In this document: positions 45,449 through 54,195 of the stretch, piece by piece
How positions within the stretch are numbered: position 1 is the stretch's first letter
Layout: each line of letters begins with the position of its first letter
Assembly (NCBI GenBank): GCA_002470825.1
Contig: DKOR01000034.1
Span: forward strand, 62,001-126,000
Source of the DNA: Thiotrichaceae bacterium UBA7357
Lineage (GTDB): Bacteria; Pseudomonadota; Gammaproteobacteria; Eutrophobiales; Eutrophobiaceae
Direction: 5' to 3'
DNA length: 64,000 nt
Position numbers and translations under genes: made by a program
Notes under the pieces: model-generated
Databases searched by the model: none
Seen by the model: the letters and a program-made list of their open reading frames with translations, nothing else
Told to the model about the DNA's origin: nothing

Positions 45449-45837
45449 GTGAAATAAATATTACAGCTAAGTTATTTTTATTACTTGGCGCTTTCAATGC
45501 TGCCCTGGCTGAAATGCTTGGTGCTTTTGGTGCGCATTCGCTAAAAACACGTCTTAATGTAAGTATGCTCAAAACCTATGAGACTGGTGTAGAGTATCAT
45601 CTCTATCATTCACTTGGTTTGATAATTGTTGGTATTATTGCAATGAACTTAACTAACAATTTTTGGCTTAGAAGTTCAGGATGGTATATGTTTAGTGGAA
45701 TAATAATTTTTTGTGGAAGCCTTTACCTGTTAAGTATTTTTAATCTACGGTGGTTAGGAATGGTCACTCCGATTGGTGGCTTACTATTTATTCTTTCATG
45801 GGCAAGCCTTTTTATAGCTATATTAAAAATCAAGTGA
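45445..45837 (+). CDS. DUF423 (YgdD) family membrane protein
   Basis: This 130-residue inner-membrane protein has four predicted helices. AEMLGAFGAHSLKTRL near residue 21 and YETGVEYHLYHSLGLIIVG near residue 44 are DUF423 signatures; the function is unknown. The start is a GTG at 45445 that overlaps the previous stop by four bases (GTGA), indicating translational coupling. Confidence 0.9.
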   Translation: MSEINITAKLFLLLGAFNAALAEMLGAFGAHSLKTRLNVSMLKTYETGVEYHLYHSLGLIIVGIIAMNLTNNFWLRSSGWYMFSGIIIFCGSLYLLSIFNLRWLGMVTPIGGLLFILSWASLFIAILKIK

Positions 45838-45858
45838 ATGGAACGTATCTTCTCCATA

Positions 45859-45878
45859 TTGAATCGCTAATGATTCAA
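45859..45878. terminator. Possible weak hairpin after the DUF423 gene
   Basis: TTGAATC (45859-45865) and GATTCAA (45872-45878) form a 7-bp stem with a 6-base loop, 21 bases beyond the stop codon. There is no T run on the plus strand, so a terminator role is uncertain. Confidence 0.25.
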
Positions 45879-46052
45879 CTTAAACTAAAACTAATCTAAT
45901 AAAACATTCCAACTAGCAACTCATTCTTGCCAAGTTATTTTTAGTAACGATTTTTTTGAAACAGGGCTGCATGATAGTGAATCAGACAATCAATAAGCAG
46001 ATTAATTTATAGAGAAGATGCTAAATAATGAGATGCAAAGAAAAGTTGGTAA

Positions 46053-46360
46053 TCACATATCCCCCAGAAATAAAAAATATGTAATGGAAATAAACATTGA
46101 CCAGATCACAACTATTATCATGATGCCTAACATCTTAATTTCATAATACTTATCCCATTCTATGTGCCTTAAAATTGATTCTGTTTTACTTCTTCTGGAA
46201 TTAATTCGGTTACATATCTGTAGACTATCGGGATCAATATAATTTCATCTAGCAGACCGATAATAGGAATAAAGTCGGGAATAAGATCTATCGGACTAGT
46301 AATATATGCCAAAGTCAGAGTAAGAATTACTTTTGCATAGCAGAGAGTATGTCTTATCAC
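46053..46360 (-). pseudogene. YkvA-family (DUF1232) membrane protein, frameshifted
   Basis: The N-terminal frame (GTG at 46360, stop at 46169) encodes 63 residues with the DUF1232 signature AYITSPIDLIPDFIPIIGLL and then LIPEEV before an early stop. A one-base shift at the short A run (plus strand T run 46184-46187) would continue with VKTESILRHIEWDKYYEIK and a C-terminal helix, MLGIMIIVVIWSMFISITYF, ending at 46053. A C-terminal helix is usual in this family, so the full gene would encode about 102 residues. The N terminus is also shorter than in many relatives. It is either an inactivated gene or a sequence error. Confidence 0.7.
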
Positions 46361-46400
46361 ACATCGAAGATATCAATACACTAATTATTTTCATCATACT

Positions 46401-48107
46401 TTATGTCCTATACAAAGGTTCTAATTTTCCCTTAGAATTTTTTAATTTTTTTTTATCATAGGATTGTGATTCAAAAAGATTTAAAAAACTAGTCCCATCC
46501 CATTCCGATATTAGACTCCCATAAAGACAAATATTTAGCTCATCTAATTTTAACTTAAAACTTTCATTACTATATTTTTTCAGTAAATTAAGGTTATTAA
46601 TATTTTTGTCTGGCCAATTAAGTCTAGCCCAATCGAGCAAAGCCTGTTGTGTCAGTTTTGGATCATTACTTTTACAGGCATCTTTTATTTTCTTCATATA
46701 TTTGCGTTGAGAAAGATTTACTTCGTCTTTAGTATCATCGACAAAATGGCTATGATTACTTCTCCAAAAAAATATTAATGTTAATAACCATAATACAAGT
46801 GAGAGTAAACTCATCGATTTCCAGATAGATTCTATTCTATTTGAGGTGGTCGGTGTTAAATTAGTTTTTTTATTATCAGTTAAATCAGTAACTTCACCCT
46901 CATTTATTGTTTTCTGTTGTTCAACAGCAGGATTTATGGGTAATGCAGCTGTGTTGCTCTCTATCTGTATATAACTCCCGGGTAATTTTGCAATCTCCAT
47001 CTTATCAAGATTCGTATTCCACCAAGGAATACTGATAGACGGTAAAGTATAAACACCTTCTTCAATTGGAATTATCGCTACCTTGTCACGTCGGAAACCA
47101 ATATAACCATTCTCATTACTAGACTCATTAAACTCGGGTTGATCAGGATACTGTTTTAATGTGCTTGGTAATTCACTTTTTATTTCAGGCAAGTGACTTG
47201 AGGCTAGTCCACTTGCTTTTAGCGTTAAGGTACGAGTTGTTGCTTCGCCCTGTTTCAGTTTTGATGGGTCAATTGACCATTGTTCTTCAATAGACAATTG
47301 TTTGGCTGGTAACCATGTATCGCCCGTAAAAGAATCCGGAATAGGTTTAACATTTAGTTCTACAGCCTTAGAGCGCTTTACAATAGACACTGATTTGTTA
47401 GATTGGTCGAAACTGAAAAAATCTGTCGCTCCTCTCGTTTGTCCTTTAAAAATAAGTGGTTGAATGGTCATCGGTCCACTATTTTGAGGAAAAATGACGA
47501 ATTGGCGCTCAATCACTCTGTAGTTTTTACCATTACGCTGCGTCTCAAAATTACGATCTTCTCCAAGTTTTTTAATTACCGGTTCACTATCTATTACTTT
47601 GATTTCACCTAGACTCGCATTAGCGAATATGATTTGTTTTGCTATATACAACCTGACCGTATAGATGAGCTGTGCCTGTACATAGGGCGTATTGGTGTTT
47701 ACTTCAACGTTGACAAAAACATCATCTATAATATCTGCTTGATTTGATTTGGATCTCGCAATAATATTGATGGAGAATGGTTTGGATACCTCTTTACCAA
47801 ATCTTATTGAAGGTATATTTATAGTTCCAATTTTATTTGGGATCAGTGTGGCTATCCATGTTTGTAGATAATTTATTTTCCCATTACTAATTTGTGTACT
47901 ACTCCGATGACGCGTATCAAGCACCGAGAATGCATTGGTTAATGAACTAAAATCAGGCTTAGCATCAACCCTCCTTTCACTTTCAAAGATAAGATGAAAT
48001 GATTCATCGATCACGATAGGATCCCGATCTACTTTAATTATTATTTCTGCCAACAGTAATTTGCTAAATAGCAATAATGATAGAGCAATTAATGATTTGT
48101 AATTCAT
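46401..48107 (-). CDS. batD: BatD-family protein
   Basis: BatD belongs to the Bat (Bacteroides aerotolerance-type) VWA/MoxR systems, envelope complexes whose biochemical role is unresolved. The 568-residue protein has a signal peptide (residues 1-20), a large periplasmic beta-rich region with several BatD repeats (for example VDRDPIVIDESFHLIFES at residue 26), one transmembrane helix near residue 428 (SLLSLVLWLLTLIFFW) and a cytoplasmic C terminus with ALLDWARLNWPDKNINNL. It is the last gene of the operon, 7 bases after batB/C. Confidence 0.88.
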   Translation of the reverse strand: MNYKSLIALSLLLFSKLLLAEIIIKVDRDPIVIDESFHLIFESERRVDAKPDFSSLTNAFSVLDTRHRSSTQISNGKINYLQTWIATLIPNKIGTINIPSIRFGKEVSKPFSINIIARSKSNQADIIDDVFVNVEVNTNTPYVQAQLIYTVRLYIAKQIIFANASLGEIKVIDSEPVIKKLGEDRNFETQRNGKNYRVIERQFVIFPQNSGPMTIQPLIFKGQTRGATDFFSFDQSNKSVSIVKRSKAVELNVKPIPDSFTGDTWLPAKQLSIEEQWSIDPSKLKQGEATTRTLTLKASGLASSHLPEIKSELPSTLKQYPDQPEFNESSNENGYIGFRRDKVAIIPIEEGVYTLPSISIPWWNTNLDKMEIAKLPGSYIQIESNTAALPINPAVEQQKTINEGEVTDLTDNKKTNLTPTTSNRIESIWKSMSLLSLVLWLLTLIFFWRSNHSHFVDDTKDEVNLSQRKYMKKIKDACKSNDPKLTQQALLDWARLNWPDKNINNLNLLKKYSNESFKLKLDELNICLYGSLISEWDGTSFLNLFESQSYDKKKLKNSKGKLEPLYRT

Positions 48108-48114
48108 ATTCTAA

Positions 48115-49923
48115 TTACCAATATTTTTCATTGTTCGATGATCGTCTTTTTTGTTGTTTGTATTGATATTCAAATTTGCGCCTTAATAACCCAGCAGGAT
48201 CATCAGGGATTCGTCGCAACCATTGCTCAGTTGCTTGTTCTTGTTCTTGTTCTTTTTCATTTAATTCTTTTTCTTTTTGTTTAGATTTTTGAGACTGTAA
48301 TTCCTCTTCTTTTTCTATAGACTCTTTTTCTTGCTGCTCCTTTTTCTTTTGTTCTGATTTTTGTTCTTGATCTGATTTTCTTTTTTTTCCGTCTTGTTGT
48401 TGTTCTGAGTCATCTTGTTGCTGTTGTGAAGATTCTTTCTCTTTCGAATTATCTTGCTGCTCTGATTCCTTTTTGTCTTCTTCTGCTTTCTTTTCTTTTG
48501 ACTCTGAATTTTCTTTTTGTTTCTGTTCTGATTTCTGATCTGAATCAGATTCTTGTTGCTGTTGTTTCTCCAGTTCCTTTTTAATCAAGTCGCGATTAAA
48601 TATGGCATCTTCGTGTTTAGGCTCACTCTTCAGAACCTCATCATAAGCAGCGATTGCATCCTCATATAGTGATTGTTTTGCTAAAGCGTTAGCTCGATTA
48701 TAAATACTACGAGTATCCTTTTGTTCATTTAGGAGTTCTGTTACTGTAGCGAAATCACCTTTTCGATAATTTGCGGCTGCTTTCCATTCTTTATTATTAA
48801 ACAAATCAGAGGCTAACTCAGCCTGCTTATTATCAAGTGCGCGCATCGCCTGCTGATTTTTATTCAACCATAAATCATCCCATTCAAACGCAACAGCAAT
48901 TTCTGGAGTTTGTACGAGCACACAAATAAATAACGCTAGGTAACCTCGGCGAAATCCGAATGCAACGATAGGTAAGATAAATAAAATTAACCAAGGTCCA
49001 AATTCGCGCCATCGATCAGTTTCAAATTCTGATTTGGTTTCATTATTTTTTTCAATGCCGCTATTAAATAGACGATTAAGCCGTTCTATATCACCATCCC
49101 CTAACTGACTTGTTTCATAATACCCTCCACCCCAACTAGCCATTATGCTAAGAACGTCTTCATTTAATTTCGGAATCACAATCGTGCCTGCTTTATCTTT
49201 AAGAAAGCTACCATCATCTAGTCTGACCGGTGCGCCTTCTTCAGAACCTATTCCTAATACAGATACTTTATAACCACGCCGATTAGTTTGAGTAAAAACA
49301 TTATTAAACTGTTTATCTATTTCATCTGTCACTATCAATATATGTCCTTCGGTGTTACCAGCCTGCTTTAATAACTCCTGGGATTTTTTTATGGCTAAAT
49401 CAACGTTGCTACCTGGAGCTGGCATAATCTGTGGCGACAATGCCTTGAGCTGTGATTTTATCGTTTTAATATCATTGGTTAAGGGTGTTACCGTGAAGGC
49501 ATCACCGGCATAAACAATCAATGCTGTCTGTCCTTCTTCTCTTAAATCTAAGAGATCGGAAATTTTAAACCTAGCATGCTCAAGTCGATTTGGTTTAAGA
49601 TCATCAGTATACATTGAATACGAGAGGTCCATCGCGATTACAAGTGCGGACTCTTTTTCGAACACGGGTTCAGGTAAGCGTTCCCAGCTTGGTCCAGCGA
49701 GGGCAAAGATCATTAACAAAGCTACGAACCCAAACAATGAAATATGAGTATATTTTTTTGCGCCTGTTCTACCCACTAATATGTAAGGTAATAACGCAGA
49801 GTCGCAAACACTCTCCCAATGTTCATTAATCATATTTCTTTTTGCTAAAATCCACACAAGAATAATTAGCGGTATGACCATAATAAGCCAATAAGGACGA
49901 ATGAAATGAAATTCAGGTGGCAT
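48115..49923 (-). CDS. BatB/BatC fusion: VWA domain plus TPR repeats
   Basis: The 602-residue membrane protein combines two N-terminal helices (residues 12-25 and 60-75), a von Willebrand A domain with MIDAS motif DLSYS near residue 98, a third helix near residue 310, and TPR-like helices (YNRANALAKQSLYEDAIAAY near residue 407). A low-complexity tail rich in Gln, Glu, Lys and Ser covers about residues 455-570 (48212-48560), followed by the conserved end RRIPDDPAGLLRRKFEYQY. The tail length is likely to vary between strains. It overlaps batA by one base. Confidence 0.9.
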   Translation of the reverse strand: MPPEFHFIRPYWLIMVIPLIILVWILAKRNMINEHWESVCDSALLPYILVGRTGAKKYTHISLFGFVALLMIFALAGPSWERLPEPVFEKESALVIAMDLSYSMYTDDLKPNRLEHARFKISDLLDLREEGQTALIVYAGDAFTVTPLTNDIKTIKSQLKALSPQIMPAPGSNVDLAIKKSQELLKQAGNTEGHILIVTDEIDKQFNNVFTQTNRRGYKVSVLGIGSEEGAPVRLDDGSFLKDKAGTIVIPKLNEDVLSIMASWGGGYYETSQLGDGDIERLNRLFNSGIEKNNETKSEFETDRWREFGPWLILFILPIVAFGFRRGYLALFICVLVQTPEIAVAFEWDDLWLNKNQQAMRALDNKQAELASDLFNNKEWKAAANYRKGDFATVTELLNEQKDTRSIYNRANALAKQSLYEDAIAAYDEVLKSEPKHEDAIFNRDLIKKELEKQQQQESDSDQKSEQKQKENSESKEKKAEEDKKESEQQDNSKEKESSQQQQDDSEQQQDGKKRKSDQEQKSEQKKKEQQEKESIEKEEELQSQKSKQKEKELNEKEQEQEQATEQWLRRIPDDPAGLLRRKFEYQYKQQKRRSSNNEKYW

Positions 49924-50930
49924 TATGCTTCGCCTCTCGCATTAACGACTCCTAAAGAATGTCGCTTCATAACAACAATACACATTAATAATAATGCGAT
50001 AGCTAATGGCCAATAATATAACGCCGCTTGTGGTCTGAATCGTTGCACATCTTTTTCTATGGGTTCAAGATCATCTAACAAAGCGTAAATCTGTTCTAGT
50101 TGTTCTATGTCTCTCGCACGAAAATATCGTCCACCTGTTTTATTTGCAATAGCACTTAAGGTTTTTTCGTCGAGATCTGCGGATGGATTCACACGTCGCG
50201 AGCCGAAGATTGAACGCATAACCATTTCATCTGCGCCGATACCGATCGTATAAATTTTCAATTTTTCTCGAGCCGCTAATTCAGCCGCTGCCAGCGGCTC
50301 GACCTCACCTGCAGTGTTTGCACCATCGGTTAAGAGTATTAATACTCGGCTTTTGTCATCTTTTTCACGCAATCGTTTGACGGCCAAACCAATCGCATCA
50401 CCAATTGCCGTAGATTTTCCTGCCAAGCCTATTGCAGATTCGTACAACAAAGTTTTAACTGTTAAACGATCAAAAGTTAAAGGTGTTTGTAAATAAGCCT
50501 TTTCACCAAACAAGATTAATCCAAGTCGGTCACCTACTCGTCGTTGAATAAACTCCCCTGCAACATATTTTGTTGCCGTTAAACGATCAACTTTGTCTCC
50601 TTTTATTATGAAGTCTTCCTCTTCCATGCTACCTGACAGATCAACTGCCAACATGAGGTCACGACCACTTATTGGTATCTCAATAAAATCACCTAACCAT
50701 TGCGGACGCGTCGCCGCAGTGATCAGGCAAAACCAGACTATAATAGCAATCCAGATCAACTTATATTGTACATTGATATGATGATCATCATTAGAATGCA
50801 TGCTGAATTCTGTCAGAAATGGAACTCGCAGCGCCGCTTCATTGACGACTTCGACAGGTGGGAACAGAAAACGAATAATTAATGGTAGAGGTAGTAGCAC
50901 TACCATCCAGGGCCATTCAAAATGAATCAT
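49923..50930 (-). CDS. batA: BatA: VWA-domain inner-membrane protein
   Basis: The 335-residue protein has helices near residues 8-22 and 55-72, a VWA domain with a complete MIDAS motif (AVDLSGSM near residue 92, then the Thr and Asp of ILLTDGANTAGEVE near residue 197) and a C-terminal helix (LYYWPLAIALLLMCIVVM). It starts with a four-base overlap with the DUF4381 gene and overlaps batB by one base, indicating tight coupling within the moxR-bat operon. Confidence 0.92.
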   Translation of the reverse strand: MIHFEWPWMVVLLPLPLIIRFLFPPVEVVNEAALRVPFLTEFSMHSNDDHHINVQYKLIWIAIIVWFCLITAATRPQWLGDFIEIPISGRDLMLAVDLSGSMEEEDFIIKGDKVDRLTATKYVAGEFIQRRVGDRLGLILFGEKAYLQTPLTFDRLTVKTLLYESAIGLAGKSTAIGDAIGLAVKRLREKDDKSRVLILLTDGANTAGEVEPLAAAELAAREKLKIYTIGIGADEMVMRSIFGSRRVNPSADLDEKTLSAIANKTGGRYFRARDIEQLEQIYALLDDLEPIEKDVQRFRPQAALYYWPLAIALLLMCIVVMKRHSLGVVNARGEA

Positions 50931-51430
50931 TTCTTGTCATCCTTACGTTCACCAACTTTGTCAACCAAGGTTGAAATTAAATCAATCAATTCATTACTAT
51001 CAAATCTCGGGTTAGCTTGATATGGCGCTTCAATCAAAATACGACCTATACCATTACCAAATTCATCATTATTTGAATATTGATCTAGAAAATTTAACCA
51101 CTTTTCCCCAGTCAATCCTGCAGATTCCTTGCGAGGAAAAACACTGATACTCAAACGTCGGATTAATTCCGACAGTTCTTTTATCAAGTTTGATTTATTT
51201 TGGCTGATATTAAAATCAGTTTTTATTCGTTCTAATTCTTCTTTAGCTAAATAGAATGCAGATATTTTATGATTGCGATAACGTCGAATTAAATATATTG
51301 TTAACGAAAAAAAAATGACAAAAAATATCATTAATATCCACCATCCCGACGCAAGTGGCCACAACGAAACAGGATCAGGTAAATGAATATCACGCAACGG
51401 CAAACTTGCTGAGCCAGTGTCCTGCATCAT
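50927..51430 (-). CDS. DUF4381-family membrane protein
   Basis: The 167-residue protein begins with LPLRDIHLPDPVSLWPLASG, the DUF4381 N-terminal signature, followed by one transmembrane helix (WWILMIFFVIFFSLTIYLI) and a cytoplasmic helical domain with LIRRLSISVFPRKESAGLTG near residue 90. It is always found with MoxR/DUF58/VWA genes; no separate activity is known. Both ends overlap neighbours by four bases. Confidence 0.88.
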   Translation of the reverse strand: MMQDTGSASLPLRDIHLPDPVSLWPLASGWWILMIFFVIFFSLTIYLIRRYRNHKISAFYLAKEELERIKTDFNISQNKSNLIKELSELIRRLSISVFPRKESAGLTGEKWLNFLDQYSNNDEFGNGIGRILIEAPYQANPRFDSNELIDLISTLVDKVGERKDDKK

Positions 51431-52356
51431 CTGGATCGAAGACCTTCTTTTATAACTTTTTCAGGATCGTCTTCAGTACGGCAACGAAGATAATTCATAT
51501 GACACGATCGTGCCGTTTTGATTAATAATTCTTTGTGTGTATTAAATTTATTGGTGTGAATATCTATGAAATTTTGATTATATGTATCAAATTCTAATTC
51601 TTGTTTTCCATTTGTAATCCTATAGTTTCCGGCCGGTGGCAAGAACTCTTCTAGCCAATCATATACATGTACCATAATCACTTCATTATGTTGTCGCATA
51701 CGAATAAGATGAGAGCGGCAATCTTCATCAAGTCCTCGAAAGTCACTCAATAAAATGACCATACTGCCGGGCTTTACTAATCGACGCAGATTAATTAATG
51801 AGTGTAATAAACCCTGTTGATTTTCATCATTATTCTCAGACTGTTGCCAACTAGGATGTTCGACCATCTGTTTGATAAATCTGAGTACTGCAGATTTTCC
51901 ACGTTGTGGTTTTAATTCGTGATGAACTGTGTCAGAAAACACAATACCACCTACACGGTCGCCTTGTCTTTGTGCAGTCCATGCAAATAAACTAGCAAGT
52001 TCAGCCGCAATAACCGCCTTGAATTTACCACGAGTCGCAAAAAACATAGGTGCTCTAAAATCCAGCCAAAGATGAACTGGACGTTCACGTTCTTCCCGAA
52101 ATAGTTTTGTATGTACTTTACCCGTTCGCGCTGTTACTCGCCAATCGATATTTCGAATATCATCACCGGGTTGATATAGTCTTGATTCATCATACTCCAT
52201 ACCCCGTCCTTTAAAAGCCGACTGATAATCGCCCGCTTGCAGCGCGCCAATTAATCCAGATTTAAGTGACAGACCACGACTTTTTTTACTCAAGGCGATT
52301 AAACGTGACATTGTGATATTCGCCGGTGTTGAAATTTCTTCAGAGGCTAAAATCAT
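51427..52356 (-). CDS. DUF58-family protein
   Basis: The 309-residue soluble protein has the DUF58 motif GRGMEYDESRLYQPGDDIRN near residue 50, then DWRVTARTGKVHTKLFREE, and a VWA-like C-terminal half. The MIDAS-like position reads LDFRAPMFFATRG, where many relatives have a Ser after the Asp (DxRS), so metal binding is doubtful. It lies 11 bases after moxR and is the standard partner of MoxR ATPases. Confidence 0.9.
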   Translation of the reverse strand: MILASEEISTPANITMSRLIALSKKSRGLSLKSGLIGALQAGDYQSAFKGRGMEYDESRLYQPGDDIRNIDWRVTARTGKVHTKLFREERERPVHLWLDFRAPMFFATRGKFKAVIAAELASLFAWTAQRQGDRVGGIVFSDTVHHELKPQRGKSAVLRFIKQMVEHPSWQQSENNDENQQGLLHSLINLRRLVKPGSMVILLSDFRGLDEDCRSHLIRMRQHNEVIMVHVYDWLEEFLPPAGNYRITNGKQELEFDTYNQNFIDIHTNKFNTHKELLIKTARSCHMNYLRCRTEDDPEKVIKEGLRSR

Positions 52357-52367
52357 TTCAAAGATAC

Positions 52368-53330
52368 TCAGGGTACAGCGATGCGAGATATTAACTCAGA
52401 TATTACGGTATCGGTCGTAACGCCCTCTGCTTCCGCCTCATAATTTAAAATCAAACGATGGCGTAACACTTCATGAACAACAGCCTGAACATCTTCAGGT
52501 CCGACATAATCACGCTGTTGTAACCATGCATGAGCACGCGCACATCTATCTAAGGTAATAGTCGCTCGTGGACTGGCTCCATATTGCAACCACTGATTAA
52601 GATCATCTCCATAGACATTTGAATTTCTAGTCGCGAGAACAATTTGTAATAAATACTGTTCAATATTATCCGCCATATAAAGTGATAGAACTTCATCACG
52701 GGCAGTAAATATATTTTGCTGTTTTATCGGTATCATTACCTCAGGGTCTGGTGATTGTTTTGCTTCAGCCCTTGCCAGCTTCAAAATATCATATTCTTCT
52801 TCAGCACTAGGATAATCTATCGTCACATGCATGAGGAATCGATCTAGCTGTGCCTCGGGCAGCGGATAGGTACCTTCCTGTTCGATAGGGTTCTGTGTTG
52901 CCATCACCAAAAACAAATTAGGCAAAGTATATGTTTTCTTACCAACAGTGATTTGTCGTTCAGCCATTGCTTCTAATAGAGCTGACTGAACTTTGGCCGG
53001 TGCACGATTAATTTCATCAGAAAGCACCAAGTTATGAAATAAAGGCCCCTGTTGAAAAACAAAGCTACCCTCTTGTTGACGATAGATTTCCGTACCGGTT
53101 AAATCAGCAGGTAATAGATCCGGCGTGAATTGAATACGGTGAAAATCACCTTCGATCCCATCGGCCAAAACTTTGATAGCTCGAGTCTTTGCCAGACCAG
53201 GCGCACCTTCTACGAGTAAGTGACCATCAGCTAACAAGGCAATCAATAAACGGTTAACCAGTTGCTCTTGACCGATAATATGCTTCCCAATATATGATTG
53301 GAGTCGATGAAATTCAGAAATAACAGACAT
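52368..53330 (-). CDS. MoxR-family AAA+ ATPase
   Basis: This AAA+ ATPase acts as a chaperone-like regulator for VWA proteins. It has Walker A GAPGLAKTRAIK near residue 40, Walker B LVLSDEINRAPAK near residue 104, and the sensor segment ATQNPIEQEGTYPLPEAQLD near residue 148. The 320-residue length is normal. It is the first gene of the moxR-DUF58-DUF4381-batA-batB/C-batD operon. The 133-base gap upstream separates it from a LysR fragment. Confidence 0.94.
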   Translation of the reverse strand: MSVISEFHRLQSYIGKHIIGQEQLVNRLLIALLADGHLLVEGAPGLAKTRAIKVLADGIEGDFHRIQFTPDLLPADLTGTEIYRQQEGSFVFQQGPLFHNLVLSDEINRAPAKVQSALLEAMAERQITVGKKTYTLPNLFLVMATQNPIEQEGTYPLPEAQLDRFLMHVTIDYPSAEEEYDILKLARAEAKQSPDPEVMIPIKQQNIFTARDEVLSLYMADNIEQYLLQIVLATRNSNVYGDDLNQWLQYGASPRATITLDRCARAHAWLQQRDYVGPEDVQAVVHEVLRHRLILNYEAEAEGVTTDTVISELISRIAVP

Positions 53331-53463
53331 ATAAAACTCTATTTTTTTGTATTAGATAGTTGTAGACAATTAAATTCAGGAAAATATCCCTTAAATTTTA
53401 CAGGAAAAGTAATGTTTTCTACTAGACCATTTTTTTGAAAAAAATAACTAGCGCATAGAATAA

Positions 53464-54087
53464 ATGTCATATTGTATCTATTTTTTATCATATGCGTTAA
53501 TAATAGAGCTATATCAATATCCCAAAGTCTCTATCGAATTAAATCTTTCAGATGATTTTGAGAACTTAATCGATAGGGGTATGGACCTCGCTTTTCGCGT
53601 CGGAGAACTCGAAGATTCGAGTGTTGTTGTATTAAAAATATCATCAAGCCGACTGATTGTCTGTCCCTCGCCCGAATACCTAAAAGAAAATGGTATCCCA
53701 CAAACGCCAGAGTCATTAAAGAAATATGTTTGTTTAGTAACTTCCATCAATATCATCTTCACACCACATTGGACTTTCAATATAAATGATGTGAGAACAG
53801 AGTTTGACATCAAAAGCGATTATTTGACTTCGAATATTGCGGATTCACTTCGCGTCGCAGCAATAAATGGTAGCTGCCTAACACAACTACCGTCTTATAT
53901 GATTGGATTTGATATTCAATCAGGTAGGCTCAAACCTGTATTAGAAGAATTTGAACCTAAACCATTACCCATCAATTTGATATATGCTCACCGCAAGCAT
54001 ATGTCCGTCAAAGTCAGAAGTTTCGTTGACTACATGCAAGGATATTTTGAAACACCACCATATTGGGATAAATGGATGTTTGAATAA
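53464..54087 (+). pseudogene. LysR-type regulator fragment lacking the DNA-binding domain
   Basis: The 207-residue frame is the LysR substrate-binding domain from about its second strand on: YPKVSIELNLSDDFENLIDR, then DLAFRVGELEDSSVVV and YAHRKHMSVKVRSFVDYMQ at the end. The winged helix and start of the effector domain (normally ~95 residues) are absent, and the 133 bases before it, up to moxR on the other strand, cannot hold them. It is probably a decayed regulator, perhaps once paired with the neighbouring reductase gene. Confidence 0.8.
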
Positions 54088-54195
54088 GAACATCTTAGTC
54101 TTATGGCACTATTTGCTACACAAAAATAACAAATACTGAAATAACAATTTTTATTTTCTTGTTTATTAATTTTAAGTTTAAAAGAGATTAAACGT

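Noticed and set aside
48190..48570. Repetitive stretch that at first resembles a tandem repeat or CRISPR-like array
   Set aside because: There are no regular repeat-spacer units. The repetition is codon-level low complexity inside an intact coding frame.
53354..53366. TTGTAGACAATT upstream of moxR as another copy of the 58832 palindrome
   Set aside because: The match to the palindrome is weaker, and a similar string occurs inside the trpS coding region near 28408, so it is likely chance.
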